The translations under genes and the position numbers were made by a program. From a virus: a stretch of DNA of 32,668 nt. Under the pieces are notes generated by a model, which made no database searches, was not told the DNA's origin, and was given only the letters and a program-made list of their open reading frames with translations. The stretch spans positions 1-32,668 of the IMG/VR virus record IMGVR_UViG_3300025466_000123; one strand, written 5' to 3'. Each line of letters begins with the position of its first letter. The stretch's first letter is position 1. Of this stretch, positions 6,719-14,909 are shown piece after piece.

Positions 6719-6972
6719 CAATAAACCTTACGACCGCCATTCTTAACCAGATTCATCTTTGTTGAATCAGGCCCATCAGAGAAATCAAACACGCTGCGGA
6801 AGCCACCCTTTGGCATGGTTCCTGGTGTCCAACGGTTCTGACCATCCCGCGAGCCATCACGGGGTAATTGTGGGCGAATAGCCTTAGCATCCTGCTGTCC
6901 CCAGTTGAGGTTAGTATCCGCGTCCTTTTGCGGAACGCTACTCTTGGGAACTAATTTGCGATTGCCGTGCAT
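6718..6972 (-). CDS. Small hypothetical protein, 84 aa
   Basis: The start at 6972 (MHGNRKLVPKSS) is chosen because AAAGGAAG precedes it; an upstream Met is without a ribosome binding site. The sequence is hydrophilic and low in predicted structure, with PRDGSRDGQNRWTPGTMPKG in the middle and NGGRKVY at the end. No family is recognised. It sits between a structural protein and a membrane protein gene and overlaps both. Confidence 0.6.
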   Translation of the reverse strand: MHGNRKLVPKSSVPQKDADTNLNWGQQDAKAIRPQLPRDGSRDGQNRWTPGTMPKGGFRSVFDFSDGPDSTKMNLVKNGGRKVY

Positions 6973-7165
6973 CGTTCTTCCTTTCTTTTGTCTGTATGAC
7001 AAGATAACTAAATAATACGAAAATGCCTAGTGTGGCTACTCGATCCCATTGCGGCCCCCACATCACCCAACAGGCAAGGCCACACGACATCGACAAAGCC
7101 AGAATCGTTATCAAGCGTTCCGAGATTACAGCCAAAGCCAAACGAACTAAAGCAATCGTATCCAT
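6938..7165 (-). CDS. Membrane protein with two helices, possible holin, 75 aa
   Basis: Two hydrophobic segments (LVRLALAVISERLITILALS, and VATLGIFVLFSYLVI) are separated by a short loop WGPQWDR and followed by a charged tail KERKNDARQ. Size, two spans and the basic tail fit a small holin-like phage membrane protein; a related conserved phage family starts MDTIxLIRLALAVIxERLITI. The ATG at 7165 has GGGGAT 6 nt upstream. The gene overlaps the next one by 35 nt. A lysis role is inferred from topology only; the lysozyme-like gene is far away at 718-1122. Confidence 0.65.
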   Translation of the reverse strand: MDTIALVRLALAVISERLITILALSMSCGLACWVMWGPQWDRVATLGIFVLFSYLVIQTKERKNDARQSQISSQE

Positions 7166-7205
7166 GAGTATCCCCAATAATGAGCAAGGTACTCACATAC
7201 TAACG

Positions 7206-7409
7206 CTATTCGTCTTCGTCATCAATGGCAAAGCCGGAACCCCATTCTTCATCTGAAATCTTCATCTTGATCTTCTCAAGACTAAGCGCCCTGTCAATCA
7301 CCTTGGTCTTATCGGTAATCGAGCAAGTAGGGTCGCTCATCACTTCCTCTAGCATCTTGGAAATCGCTTCCTCAAGAGCTGGATCAATACCTTTGGACTT
7401 CTTAGCCAT
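7206..7409 (-). CDS. Small conserved phage protein, 67 aa
   Basis: A short acidic protein with ALEEAISKMLEEVMSDPT, then ITDKTKVIDRALSLEKIKMK and an acidic end GFAIDDEDE. The combination is typical of a small conserved phage family found beside virion genes. The role is unknown. Its two amphipathic helices suggest a protein-binding or chaperone-like role, which is inference. The start follows AGGTAAAAGAT. Confidence 0.65.
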   Translation of the reverse strand: MAKKSKGIDPALEEAISKMLEEVMSDPTCSITDKTKVIDRALSLEKIKMKISDEEWGSGFAIDDEDE

Positions 7410-7414
7410 ATCTT

Positions 7415-9853
7415 TTACCTAGAATAAAAGTCTTGTTGATTTTCAGATTTTTCTCTTTGTTCTTCTAAAATCGCCGCTTGTGCGGCAGCAGCTTGCGCTT
7501 TTGACCGATCAACCTTTGACAGATTTCTTTGTATTGCCCTTGGATTTACTACAGAACTAAGAGCATTGACTAATGCAGACTTACTTCTTCCAAGAACACC
7601 AGATACCGTATTTAACGGCGGGTATTTTGTTCCGGTAAATCTGGAAACTAATTGAGTTTTTCCTCCAAGTTTTCCTAATTCGTACAATGGATGACCTGAT
7701 CTTCCAGACCCATATCCATATACATTAGTAGACATCCAGCCGTCTAATCCCTTCAAATCAACTTTTCCGTTTGGCGTGACCCAGCCTTGTTCAATGCCAG
7801 CTTCCATTGCTTTTGCAACAGAATATTTAGAACCGGCGTCTTCTAATTTTTTTAATAAAAGAGGGTCAGATCGACCGATAATTTCTTTGTCAATTAAATT
7901 AAGCAATTCATTGGCTCTGAATCTATCATTTCCATTGGAGGCGCTTCTTGCAATATATTTTAAATCGCTCCTAAGAATTTGTAGTTCTTTACCAGGTATG
8001 TTTGCTACAACATCTTCAGTAGGAATAGATAAAGGGGTTTCTTTTGAAACGGAAGAAACAGATTCAATAGCTTGCTGTATCGGATCGGTTCCACCTTGTT
8101 GCATCCTGTTTGCCGCTTTTGAATCTAGCCACGCTTTCATTTCTGGAGCTAATGGAGTGTGTCCAGTTATTTTTGAATAAATCTCTTTCCATCCATCAGA
8201 AATATTTTTAAAGAATTTTTCAACTATGTTAGTTGGCTCTTTGGTTTGAGTAATCCAACGAGAAACTTGTTCCGCATACCATTCGCTAAAATTTCTAAAA
8301 TAATTTCTATCAGCTTCTGCGCTTGGTGCATTAAATCTAGCTTCCCCATACTTTCTTGAAGTAATAGGACGTAATTGTTCTATTGTTTTTGAGCCAAAAG
8401 GAACTTGTGAAATTTCTCTTTTGTGAGCCGCAATAATTGCGTTTTGAACTTCTGGCGGCGCATCTATAAATGCTTGCGCTTCCGCTTGATGTCCAAACTC
8501 ATGCGCTCCAGTATCAAAAGCATACGCTCTTGGTAAGTCTCCACGAATAATAAGATGACCTGGCCCTGAAGGATTAAGGGTTGTCATGCCAAACAATCCA
8601 GAACGATGAGTATAACCAGCCCATACTTTAGGAGGGTTTCTAAAACCCAATTTAGCTCCTAACTCCTCAAGAGAGGCTTGCATATCTTTCATCCACTCAG
8701 GCGCATTAGGATGATCGGCGTCATAGAGGGTATGCCAATCCTGGTGCATCCATAACGGCGCACCGGTTGGGCCTTCTCCACCGCGACGACCAGCCTGTTG
8801 CTGTTGACGTTGGACAATTTTTTGCATTTGCTGAAGAACTTGTTGCCTTTGTTTTTCAGCAAGAGCAGCTTTCCACCTTGCCAATAAATTTTCAGCAGTT
8901 CCAGAAACAACGCCCTGACCAGAAGGATTAACTCGACGCTCTAACAAAGCCGCTTCTTTTAAAAGAGTTGCCGCCTGAGTGTCTATTGGCATATCTCTAA
9001 CAAAAACTTCGCCAATTTTTTCGCCTTCTTCATCTAAAACATTTCTAACCCATTTTTCATCTATGGTTTCTGTTTTTCGCCCAGCTAATGAAGAAACATC
9101 TTGAGTTGCTAATCTTTCATTTATTTCAGCATCTTTTGTACTAGCCCCAGGACTAGGTAATGGTTTTTCTTGCCTTAATTGAGAAGTAGAAAATTTGTAT
9201 CCTCTTTTTTCAAAAGGTTTAACAAAATTTTCCATTGCTTGCGATGTGGTTCCAACCAATCCTTTTATTCCAGCACCCACAATAGGCAACGTGCCAGTTA
9301 AAATTCCTCCAGTTAATGCCCCCTCTTTTGCTGCTTTTTTCTTTTCTTCTAAAATTGAAGCGGGGTCTGTTGATCCAGTCATTAACGCACTGGCTAGTCC
9401 AGTAGTTGCGGCTCCAACGCCAATGTCAGCTAAATAACGAGGATAACGAGATAGACCCTCAACTGCTTTAAATGCTCGGCCAACAGGAGCCGCAGTTAAT
9501 GCAGTTTCAGCAGTAAATTCTCCGATACCCGTGGCTGCTGCCAAAGCCGGATCAGATTGAGCAAGTTTTTTAATATCTCTTAATTTTTCTGCGCTGTATT
9601 TTTGAACAGGCTCATAAGGAATGTTTTGAGCCAATCCAAGAAGTGGTTTAGAAACTCCACCTACATACGCTTGTTGTGCTTTTGCTTCTTCTTGTGGATA
9701 ACCAAGAAAAGCTCGACCAATTAAATCTCCTGCTGAATACTCTTTTTTAGAGTCAACAGCAGACAAGTCAGATGCCGCATCTTTTTTATCAGAAGTTACC
9801 CAACTAGGGGTTGAGTCTTTTTTTGTAACCCAACTTGGAGTTTCATCAGCCAT
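7415..9853 (-). CDS. Large internal virion protein with an HEFGH zinc-metalloprotease domain
   Basis: The protein has 812 residues, starting at the ATG one base after the upstream stop. The N-terminal 230 residues are Ala/Gly-rich with hydrophobic stretches (about 135-210). A Gln-rich coiled segment lies near 335-360 (KQRQQVLQQMQKIVQRQQQQ). Residues 451-455 are HEFGH within TGAHEFGHQAEAQAF, and FSEWYAEQVSRW near 524 can supply a third ligand, the layout of a gluzincin. The C-terminal 200 residues are helical. Large multidomain proteins with lysozyme or protease modules are typical of ejected internal or pilot proteins of podoviruses. Protease activity is inferred. The DNA of this gene and the next is visibly AT-richer than its neighbours. 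Confidence 0.7.
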   Translation of the reverse strand: MADETPSWVTKKDSTPSWVTSDKKDAASDLSAVDSKKEYSAGDLIGRAFLGYPQEEAKAQQAYVGGVSKPLLGLAQNIPYEPVQKYSAEKLRDIKKLAQSDPALAAATGIGEFTAETALTAAPVGRAFKAVEGLSRYPRYLADIGVGAATTGLASALMTGSTDPASILEEKKKAAKEGALTGGILTGTLPIVGAGIKGLVGTTSQAMENFVKPFEKRGYKFSTSQLRQEKPLPSPGASTKDAEINERLATQDVSSLAGRKTETIDEKWVRNVLDEEGEKIGEVFVRDMPIDTQAATLLKEAALLERRVNPSGQGVVSGTAENLLARWKAALAEKQRQQVLQQMQKIVQRQQQQAGRRGGEGPTGAPLWMHQDWHTLYDADHPNAPEWMKDMQASLEELGAKLGFRNPPKVWAGYTHRSGLFGMTTLNPSGPGHLIIRGDLPRAYAFDTGAHEFGHQAEAQAFIDAPPEVQNAIIAAHKREISQVPFGSKTIEQLRPITSRKYGEARFNAPSAEADRNYFRNFSEWYAEQVSRWITQTKEPTNIVEKFFKNISDGWKEIYSKITGHTPLAPEMKAWLDSKAANRMQQGGTDPIQQAIESVSSVSKETPLSIPTEDVVANIPGKELQILRSDLKYIARSASNGNDRFRANELLNLIDKEIIGRSDPLLLKKLEDAGSKYSVAKAMEAGIEQGWVTPNGKVDLKGLDGWMSTNVYGYGSGRSGHPLYELGKLGGKTQLVSRFTGTKYPPLNTVSGVLGRSKSALVNALSSVVNPRAIQRNLSKVDRSKAQAAAAQAAILEEQREKSENQQDFYSR

Positions 9854-9854
9854 T

Positions 9855-11489
9855 TTATGGGTCTCGACCAAATTGTTTTCTAAAATCTGCAATATGTTCT
9901 GGATGATCGTTTATATAATCAATATCCGCTTGACTTGGCGCGGGATAACGCCGACTGTCATCTGTATTATCAATCGGCAAATCTCCCCGTGTCGGAGCTG
10001 TTGCTAAAAATTTAAAATCGTCACTTATGGTTGCTCGACCCTGATTTGCCGCTTTGATAACTTGGTCAACATCCCACGGAATGTATTTATCGTGGTTTTC
10101 TTTTGCTCTGTTAACTCTACTAATCATTTTATCTGTAGCGCCTGGATGCGCTTCATACACATCGGCAAAAATGTTTAATTCTTGTTTCATTCTTGCCAAG
10201 AATAACGCTTCAACCGCAGGACTATCACCTGATCTTGCAACTTGTTGTTTATAAGCTTCAAGCAATCCTTTTGCCGTTGAACTGGCATAACCTCCACCTA
10301 AAGTTCTTGCCATGTTTTGGTCGAGACCAGCAACTAATTGACCGAAAATACGTTTATCTTGATCTGTCAATTTACGAGCAAATAAAGTGCTTAATGAAGT
10401 TGTCATGCTGTCTGGAGATTGCCCAGCCAATTCAGCAAAAGCACCCAACATGGTTCCCTTAGGAAGTTTTGCAATGTTTGCTAAATCTGTAGATGCTTGA
10501 ACAAAAGATTCAGCCATATTAAACGCATAGCGAGTGTTTAAACCAGAACTGCGACCGCCGCTGGCTGCTCGTACTTGAGCCAACCTATCTCTTTGTTCGT
10601 ATTCTAATTTGAATCGTCTTTCTGCATTAGCTTCTTTTGCTCTATCATCATTTCTTTTTTCTATGTGTTCAATCGACGTTTTGATGCTTTTTATTGTAGC
10701 GGCAGCAGCCTCAAGCCGACCTTTTTCTATTTGAGCAGAAAGAATACCGCTGCTACCCGTTTTGCGAATCAATTCTTCTCTTGCATACATAGCCGCTTCT
10801 TTATCAGTAGAAAGCAATTTCATGTATTCATTAAAATTATTTTCAATATCAGCGTGTATTTGTTTTACTTCGGCAAATCGCGCATCAAATTTTTCTTTCT
10901 CTCTTTTAAATAAATCTCGTTTACCTTCTTGCCATCCTTGCATCATTCCCGACATAGCGCCAAGAGCGTTCATAGCTCCTAACTTGCCAGAACCGCCAAG
11001 CATTAGACCAATGACTGACATCACGCTAAACAATCCACCCAATTCTTTTATATTGGTTTCGGTGGGGTGCATTTCTGGGTATTCCCACTTAGCAAGTTGC
11101 TTTGCTTTTTGATCTACCGCTTCGTGAGTTTTATCTGCATATTCTTGAATAACTTGTGCTTTTCCTTCTGCTTGAGCATCAGCTTGAGCAGCAGTAGCCT
11201 TAGCAAGGTTTTCATTGGCTGTCGTTAACTGCGAGCCAATTTTCATTTCTTCTGATACTAAATTTTCTGTAGAGGGAATAACATTGTTAGAGGGCGTTAG
11301 ATTAGTAGAAACAGGAGGCAATGTTTTTTTAACAGGAGAAATATTAGGCTGCATACTTGTGTTTAAAGCGCCTGGCAAACCTGAAGATTTAGTTATTTTT
11401 GGCGTTTGACCAAACTGTTGCGGAGCCACTGGCGGTGAAGCCAATGGATTGGTATTTACATCCGAATATATTTGTTGTAAATCAGACAT
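9855..11489 (-). CDS. Putative internal virion / DNA ejection protein, 544 aa
   Basis: The first 80 residues are Pro/Asn/Ser-rich and look disordered. Residues about 85-140 are a long Ala/Glu/Gln helix. A hydrophobic stretch follows near 150-185 (LGGLFSVMSVIGLMLGG, then MNALGAMSGMM), able to insert in a membrane, and then a charged coiled region to about 310. The last 30 residues (PSQADIDYINDHPEHIADF) form a tail motif seen in many phage virion proteins. Position, size and this layout fit a podovirus ejection protein. Function is inferred from context. Confidence 0.65.
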   Translation of the reverse strand: MSDLQQIYSDVNTNPLASPPVAPQQFGQTPKITKSSGLPGALNTSMQPNISPVKKTLPPVSTNLTPSNNVIPSTENLVSEEMKIGSQLTTANENLAKATAAQADAQAEGKAQVIQEYADKTHEAVDQKAKQLAKWEYPEMHPTETNIKELGGLFSVMSVIGLMLGGSGKLGAMNALGAMSGMMQGWQEGKRDLFKREKEKFDARFAEVKQIHADIENNFNEYMKLLSTDKEAAMYAREELIRKTGSSGILSAQIEKGRLEAAAATIKSIKTSIEHIEKRNDDRAKEANAERRFKLEYEQRDRLAQVRAASGGRSSGLNTRYAFNMAESFVQASTDLANIAKLPKGTMLGAFAELAGQSPDSMTTSLSTLFARKLTDQDKRIFGQLVAGLDQNMARTLGGGYASSTAKGLLEAYKQQVARSGDSPAVEALFLARMKQELNIFADVYEAHPGATDKMISRVNRAKENHDKYIPWDVDQVIKAANQGRATISDDFKFLATAPTRGDLPIDNTDDSRRYPAPSQADIDYINDHPEHIADFRKQFGRDP

Positions 11490-11491
11490 AA

Positions 11492-12520
11492 TTAAGCCCT
11501 ATACATTGGTAAACCAGCCGCTATTGAAGCCAACTGTGTGTAGAAAGCCTGACTTGTCTGATTAAGTTGCTGGTCTAATTGAAGACCAGTCTGGATGGCT
11601 CCAAGCGCCATTCTGTCACCCACTTGGGCAATCTGTAGACCGTACTGCATTTGATTATTAAGCAGATTAGTCCGAATCATTGCTAACTGGTTCTGAGCCT
11701 GTTCAACGCCAACACCGCCCCTGTTCTGAGCGTTCTGCGTCAACTGAGCCTGTGCCGCCTGATATGCCTGTTGGGACGCGGGACTCAAAATACCTTTAGA
11801 CGCTTGGCCTACTAGCTCATTGCCCATCTTTTGATAGGGCTGTGCCATAGCCTGTTGTTCTCTTTGCGCCGCTTCAATCTGTTTACTTGCTTTACGGGAT
11901 TGCAAAGCGCCAGCAAGTCCACCAGCACCCGCTAACCCAAGGCGAGCCAAATCCTGACCAGTCATCTTGCTAAAAAACCCTTTAGAGGCAGGAGTAGTAA
12001 CTGGAGCATTTTCAGAATCTGGAGCGGCAGCACTACCAGCAAGTCCTTCTGACGCCGCTTGTAATGCGGCATCCCGATTTTGTTGAGTCATATCAGGAAT
12101 TTGAATCGTAAACGGTGTTTGTCCTGTTGTTTCTCCTGAAGGAGAGATATTAGGAAAACTATACGTTTCTGGAGTGAAAGTAGTTGTTTCTGCTGGAGTA
12201 ACGCCAGTCACTCCTTGTGGAGCAGCATAAGTTTCGCTTGGAACATAAACATCTGGAGCCGGAGCCGGAGCATCTTGCCCTGCGGTCACCGTGACATCAG
12301 GAGCAACCGTGGAACCCCCCTCGGTTGGATCAAATTCCAACAATCCCGTATCTGGGTTACGTGTTCCAGAGCCACCACGCTTTTTGAGGAGTTCCGCTTC
12401 TTTTGGCGTAATGTGAGCCAAAATGGTGTCCTTGCCCCTGCCCTTGCTTTGCAGCATCTTGGCTAAGTCTTGCAGATCACCCGATATCTCGGTTTTTAAT
12501 AATTTCGCTAACTTACGCAT
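11492..12520 (-). CDS. Putative internal virion protein, 342 aa
   Basis: Residues about 27-65 (GRGKDTILAHITPKEAELLK, then KRGGSGTRNPDTGLLEFDP) are a widespread phage motif at the N-terminus of virion proteins. A Pro/Thr/Val-rich linker (about 70-185) follows. After that comes a Gly/Ala-rich segment LARLGLAGAGGLAGALQSRK and a long Gln-rich helical C-terminus (QREQQAMAQPYQKMGNEL, QNQLAMIRTNLLNNQMQYGL). The gene overlaps its upstream neighbour by 8 nt. It belongs to the block of three large hydrophobic/Ala-rich proteins likely to form the internal core or be ejected. The conserved head suggests a shared attachment or maturation signal. Confidence 0.65.
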   Translation of the reverse strand: MRKLAKLLKTEISGDLQDLAKMLQSKGRGKDTILAHITPKEAELLKKRGGSGTRNPDTGLLEFDPTEGGSTVAPDVTVTAGQDAPAPAPDVYVPSETYAAPQGVTGVTPAETTTFTPETYSFPNISPSGETTGQTPFTIQIPDMTQQNRDAALQAASEGLAGSAAAPDSENAPVTTPASKGFFSKMTGQDLARLGLAGAGGLAGALQSRKASKQIEAAQREQQAMAQPYQKMGNELVGQASKGILSPASQQAYQAAQAQLTQNAQNRGGVGVEQAQNQLAMIRTNLLNNQMQYGLQIAQVGDRMALGAIQTGLQLDQQLNQTSQAFYTQLASIAAGLPMYRA

Positions 12521-13286
12521 TTTCGGACTCCGACGGGATTCCCGTATTTCTTATAGATTCTACATTCCAGCCGCCCTTTTTGCCCGCCTTGTCATCCGTA
12601 CCTGCTCCCATAACGGGAGACCCCGCATCGCCTACATTAAGCGCCTGACCTAATGCGGCAGAGCCTGGTGACTGTCCGGCTTGCGGTGTGGCTGACATTC
12701 CTGCTGTCGCGCCTACTCTACCTGCCGTAGCAGATGGCGTTGACTGGCCTATGCCAAGAGCTTGTTTGAGGCCACCAGTAGCAAGGGCTTTTTCTACTCC
12801 ACCAACGTAATCATTTCCCCCTTTAGTTGGTATAACATAATCAACTAGACCAGAAACAAGGCCACCTTCGGCAGCGGTCTTTAAATTTTGACCAGAAGCC
12901 AATGCACCGGCAGTTCCTTTAAGTCCTGCGGTTAAAGCGCGCTCACCCGCTGTAGCGGTTTCTGCTGTGCCAAACAAACCTACAGAACCGTCTGGAGCAA
13001 GTTTGCTAGGCGCACTACCTAAAAGTTGTTGACCCACTCCACCCACAACAGCTCCAGTAAGAGCGCCTTTCTCGGCAGCTTTAAGCAATTGACTGCCTAC
13101 AATTGGTTGATTATTAACAACATCATTTACAACAGTTCCGGCAACTGCGGATTCCACTCCAACAATTGCTCCCGTAGCAACAGCAGCAATAAAAGTATTT
13201 GCAATTACCCCTCCTACAGCGGCTGCAACAGCGTCTGTTGATGCCGCTGCCACAACAACTTCAACAACTACGGCTACTGCTGGCAT
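12513..13286 (-). CDS. Ala/Gly/Val-rich putative internal virion protein, 257 aa
   Basis: The N-terminal 60 residues are almost entirely Ala, Val and Gly (AVAVVVEVVVAAASTDAVAA, then AVGGVIANTFIAAVATGAI) and could span or insert in a membrane. The rest alternates KAAEKGALTGAVVGGVGQQL-like glycine-zipper helices with Ser/Pro-rich linkers and ends in a polar tail. Glycine-zipper repeats are frequent in phage pilot and ejection proteins. The start overlaps the upstream stop by one base. No catalytic motif is seen. Confidence 0.6.
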   Translation of the reverse strand: MPAVAVVVEVVVAAASTDAVAAAVGGVIANTFIAAVATGAIVGVESAVAGTVVNDVVNNQPIVGSQLLKAAEKGALTGAVVGGVGQQLLGSAPSKLAPDGSVGLFGTAETATAGERALTAGLKGTAGALASGQNLKTAAEGGLVSGLVDYVIPTKGGNDYVGGVEKALATGGLKQALGIGQSTPSATAGRVGATAGMSATPQAGQSPGSAALGQALNVGDAGSPVMGAGTDDKAGKKGGWNVESIRNTGIPSESENA

Positions 13287-13795
13287 TACAGTTCTAATTC
13301 AAATGTATATACAGGTTGAGCCTTCCCAGACACTACACGGGCGCTCTGACCTATTTTTACGGGTAAACCGGTCTTTTTGGCAATCTCAAGATAGCCAGGA
13401 GAGTCAGCATAAGTGACTGCTTTTTTAATTCCCTGATTTTTCAATAACTTAGCGGCTCCCGTAAAATTTTTTATCAGGTTAGCCGCTGTGTCTGCTGAGA
13501 AAGTATGTACCTCGACCGTCGTAGGGTCGGTTTTTTGCATCAGAAACACGGTGTTACCAAACTTGGCTAGCTTGTTGTTTGGGTCTTTTAACTTGGTAGC
13601 GAGCTTCTGAATGAACACTTCAAAGGTATCTTTGGTTGTTTTCTCCCTGTTAAAAGATCGTCTAATGATCTCTAAAACATGGAGTTCGCCTTCCTTTTTG
13701 CCCTGCTTTTCGTTCTTTAAAGCAGACATAACATCAGGTGTTTTGTCGGGTTGTTGCGCCGCAGCAATCTGTAAACTTTCTGGCTTGGTTGGCAT
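13286..13795 (-). CDS. Hypothetical protein, possible GNAT-like fold, 169 aa
   Basis: The N-terminal 35 residues are Lys/Gln/Pro-rich. The remainder is an alpha/beta domain with FGNTVFLMQKTDPTTVEVHT, then SADTAANLIKNFTGAAKLLK, and GIKKAVTYADSPGYLEIAKK, ending KPVYTFELEL when the intervening strand is included in part. This order resembles the internal-core-associated proteins of T7-like phages that are sometimes annotated as GNAT acetyltransferases. The acetyl-CoA loop is not clear, so an enzyme role is doubtful. TAGGAACG precedes the ATG. Confidence 0.5.
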   Translation of the reverse strand: MPTKPESLQIAAAQQPDKTPDVMSALKNEKQGKKEGELHVLEIIRRSFNREKTTKDTFEVFIQKLATKLKDPNNKLAKFGNTVFLMQKTDPTTVEVHTFSADTAANLIKNFTGAAKLLKNQGIKKAVTYADSPGYLEIAKKTGLPVKIGQSARVVSGKAQPVYTFELEL

Positions 13796-13803
13796 TTTCG
13801 TTC

Positions 13804-14148
13804 CTACGCAGATAGATGCAATTTAGCGGCTATCTGTTCATGTATGTAGAGATGACTGGCAAGCCAATCATAAAAATCAGATTCTTTACCAAAATCAACG
13901 TCTAACATATTGAACGGATTATTGAGTCCTAACAAGGCGGCAAATCGTTGATGCTCGACCTGATGAGACAATAACCAATCATCAAAATTGCTGGTGTCCA
14001 CCTCACCCAAGGGGTAAACCGGCATAGGAGTGCCTTCCCTTTGGAGGGTCTGTCTAAACAAACGATGCTGAAGCTCATTCTCAAATAGAAATACGTTAAG
14101 AGATTCTTGATCCCCGTATTTTACAAATGATAGAGCATCAAAATTCAT
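13804..14148 (-). CDS. Hypothetical phage protein, 114 aa
   Basis: The protein is acidic and rich in aromatic residues and His. It contains two related blocks: FDDWLLSHQVEHQRFAALLG near residue 55 and FYDWLASHLYIHEQIAAKLH at the end. They look like an internal duplication of an F-x-D-W-L-x-S-H-x-x-x-H-x-x-x-A helix. Such paired His could bind metal or simply be structural. The gene overlaps its upstream neighbour by 11 nt. Function unknown. Confidence 0.65.
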   Translation of the reverse strand: MNFDALSFVKYGDQESLNVFLFENELQHRLFRQTLQREGTPMPVYPLGEVDTSNFDDWLLSHQVEHQRFAALLGLNNPFNMLDVDFGKESDFYDWLASHLYIHEQIAAKLHLSA

Positions 14149-14368
14149 GCTTATCCGCTTTATCGTCTAACTTGTCGAATATCTGCTGGCAAATACGTTT
14201 AATTTCGTCAATATCGCGCCGATAATCTTCTTTCGTAACGTACATCATTGGCATCTCACGAACATCATCATCCAGTCTGTCTAAACTGTCTGTAATGCGA
14301 TTTATGCTCCAACCGCCGAAGAAGGCGGCTACGCCTACTGCCAAGTCAAATAACGTCTGGTAGTCCAT
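14138..14368 (-). CDS. Small membrane-anchored protein, holin/spanin-like candidate, 76 aa
   Basis: One N-terminal hydrophobic helix (LFDLAVGVAAFFGGWSI) is followed by a charged coiled-coil domain (RITDSLDRLDDDVREMP, and YRRDIDEIKRICQQIFDKLD). This N-in or N-out single span with a soluble helix and a MxxxYVxKxDYxxDIxEIK block is a recurrent phage family often placed next to tail genes and called a putative holin or superinfection protein. The assignment to lysis is uncertain. The start is coupled to the upstream gene by a TAATG overlap. Confidence 0.65.
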   Translation of the reverse strand: MDYQTLFDLAVGVAAFFGGWSINRITDSLDRLDDDVREMPMMYVTKEDYRRDIDEIKRICQQIFDKLDDKADKHEF

Positions 14369-14703
14369 TATAGGCCGTCACCAGGGGTTATATAGACCAC
14401 CGCACTGCCTGAGCTTGTGATGCCCGTAAAGTACGCGCCTGGAACAAAAGTTAAGATTTCATCTGTACCGGCAAGCAATGGAATAGCAGGGCCTGAGCTA
14501 GTCACTACCGCCGCATTGGTAGTTGCCAAAGCCGCAGTCGTGCCAAAGCCTAAAAACACTGTAACAGTACCCGTATTGATAAGGCGGTACTGGTTCGAGC
14601 CAAGACCATAGCTTGGCACTTGCACTGGGGTAGGCGGGGTCGTGATAACTGCGGTAAAAGTCACCGTGTTACCGGTCGGGGTAAATGCTGCCGAAACGCT
14701 CAT
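14368..14703 (-). CDS. Small beta-rich virion protein, 111 aa
   Basis: The protein is Thr/Val/Gly-rich and predicted all-beta, with YGLGSNQYRLINTGTVTVFL in the middle and PLLAGTDEILTFVPGAYFTG later. Such domains are found in phage head-decoration and fibre-associated proteins. AAGGAAT precedes the ATG. It lies between the glycine-rich fibre and the membrane protein, so a tail-tip or decoration role is likely but unproved. Confidence 0.6.
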   Translation of the reverse strand: MSVSAAFTPTGNTVTFTAVITTPPTPVQVPSYGLGSNQYRLINTGTVTVFLGFGTTAALATTNAAVVTSSGPAIPLLAGTDEILTFVPGAYFTGITSSGSAVVYITPGDGL

Positions 14704-14705
14704 TT

Positions 14706-14909
14706 TTATTCCTTTAAGGTTGGGATAGATGGCACAAAAGCGCCGTTCTTATACAAAAGACCATAGTTTGCAGTTGATGGATCGGTGTCTGGAACTGCCG
14801 TTAAAGGGTTGCCATCAACGTCGTTGCCTGGTGTCCAGTCGCTAATTCCGTCCCACAGAACCATGTTTACAACAATGTTCGCAGTATTGATAACAGCATA
14901 TCTATTCAT
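14706..14909 (-). CDS. Small tail-fibre-associated protein, 67 aa
   Basis: The N-terminus MNRYAVINTANIVVNMVLWD and the following GISDWTPGNDVDGNPL match the pattern of short proteins encoded beside phage tail fibres (MxxYAVIxNGxVVNxIxWDG). They are often annotated as tail fibre assembly or hypothetical. The gene starts one base inside the stop of the glycine-rich fibre gene (TGATG), which supports a partnership with it. Confidence 0.6.
   Translation of the reverse strand: MNRYAVINTANIVVNMVLWDGISDWTPGNDVDGNPLTAVPDTDPSTANYGLLYKNGAFVPSIPTLKE

Noticed and set aside
7776-8180. Plus-strand frame of 134 codons
   Set aside because: Antisense to the protease-containing virion protein in an AT-rich stretch.
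10762-11112. Plus-strand frame of 116 codons
   Set aside because: Antisense to the 544-aa virion protein; Ser/Phe-rich shadow composition.
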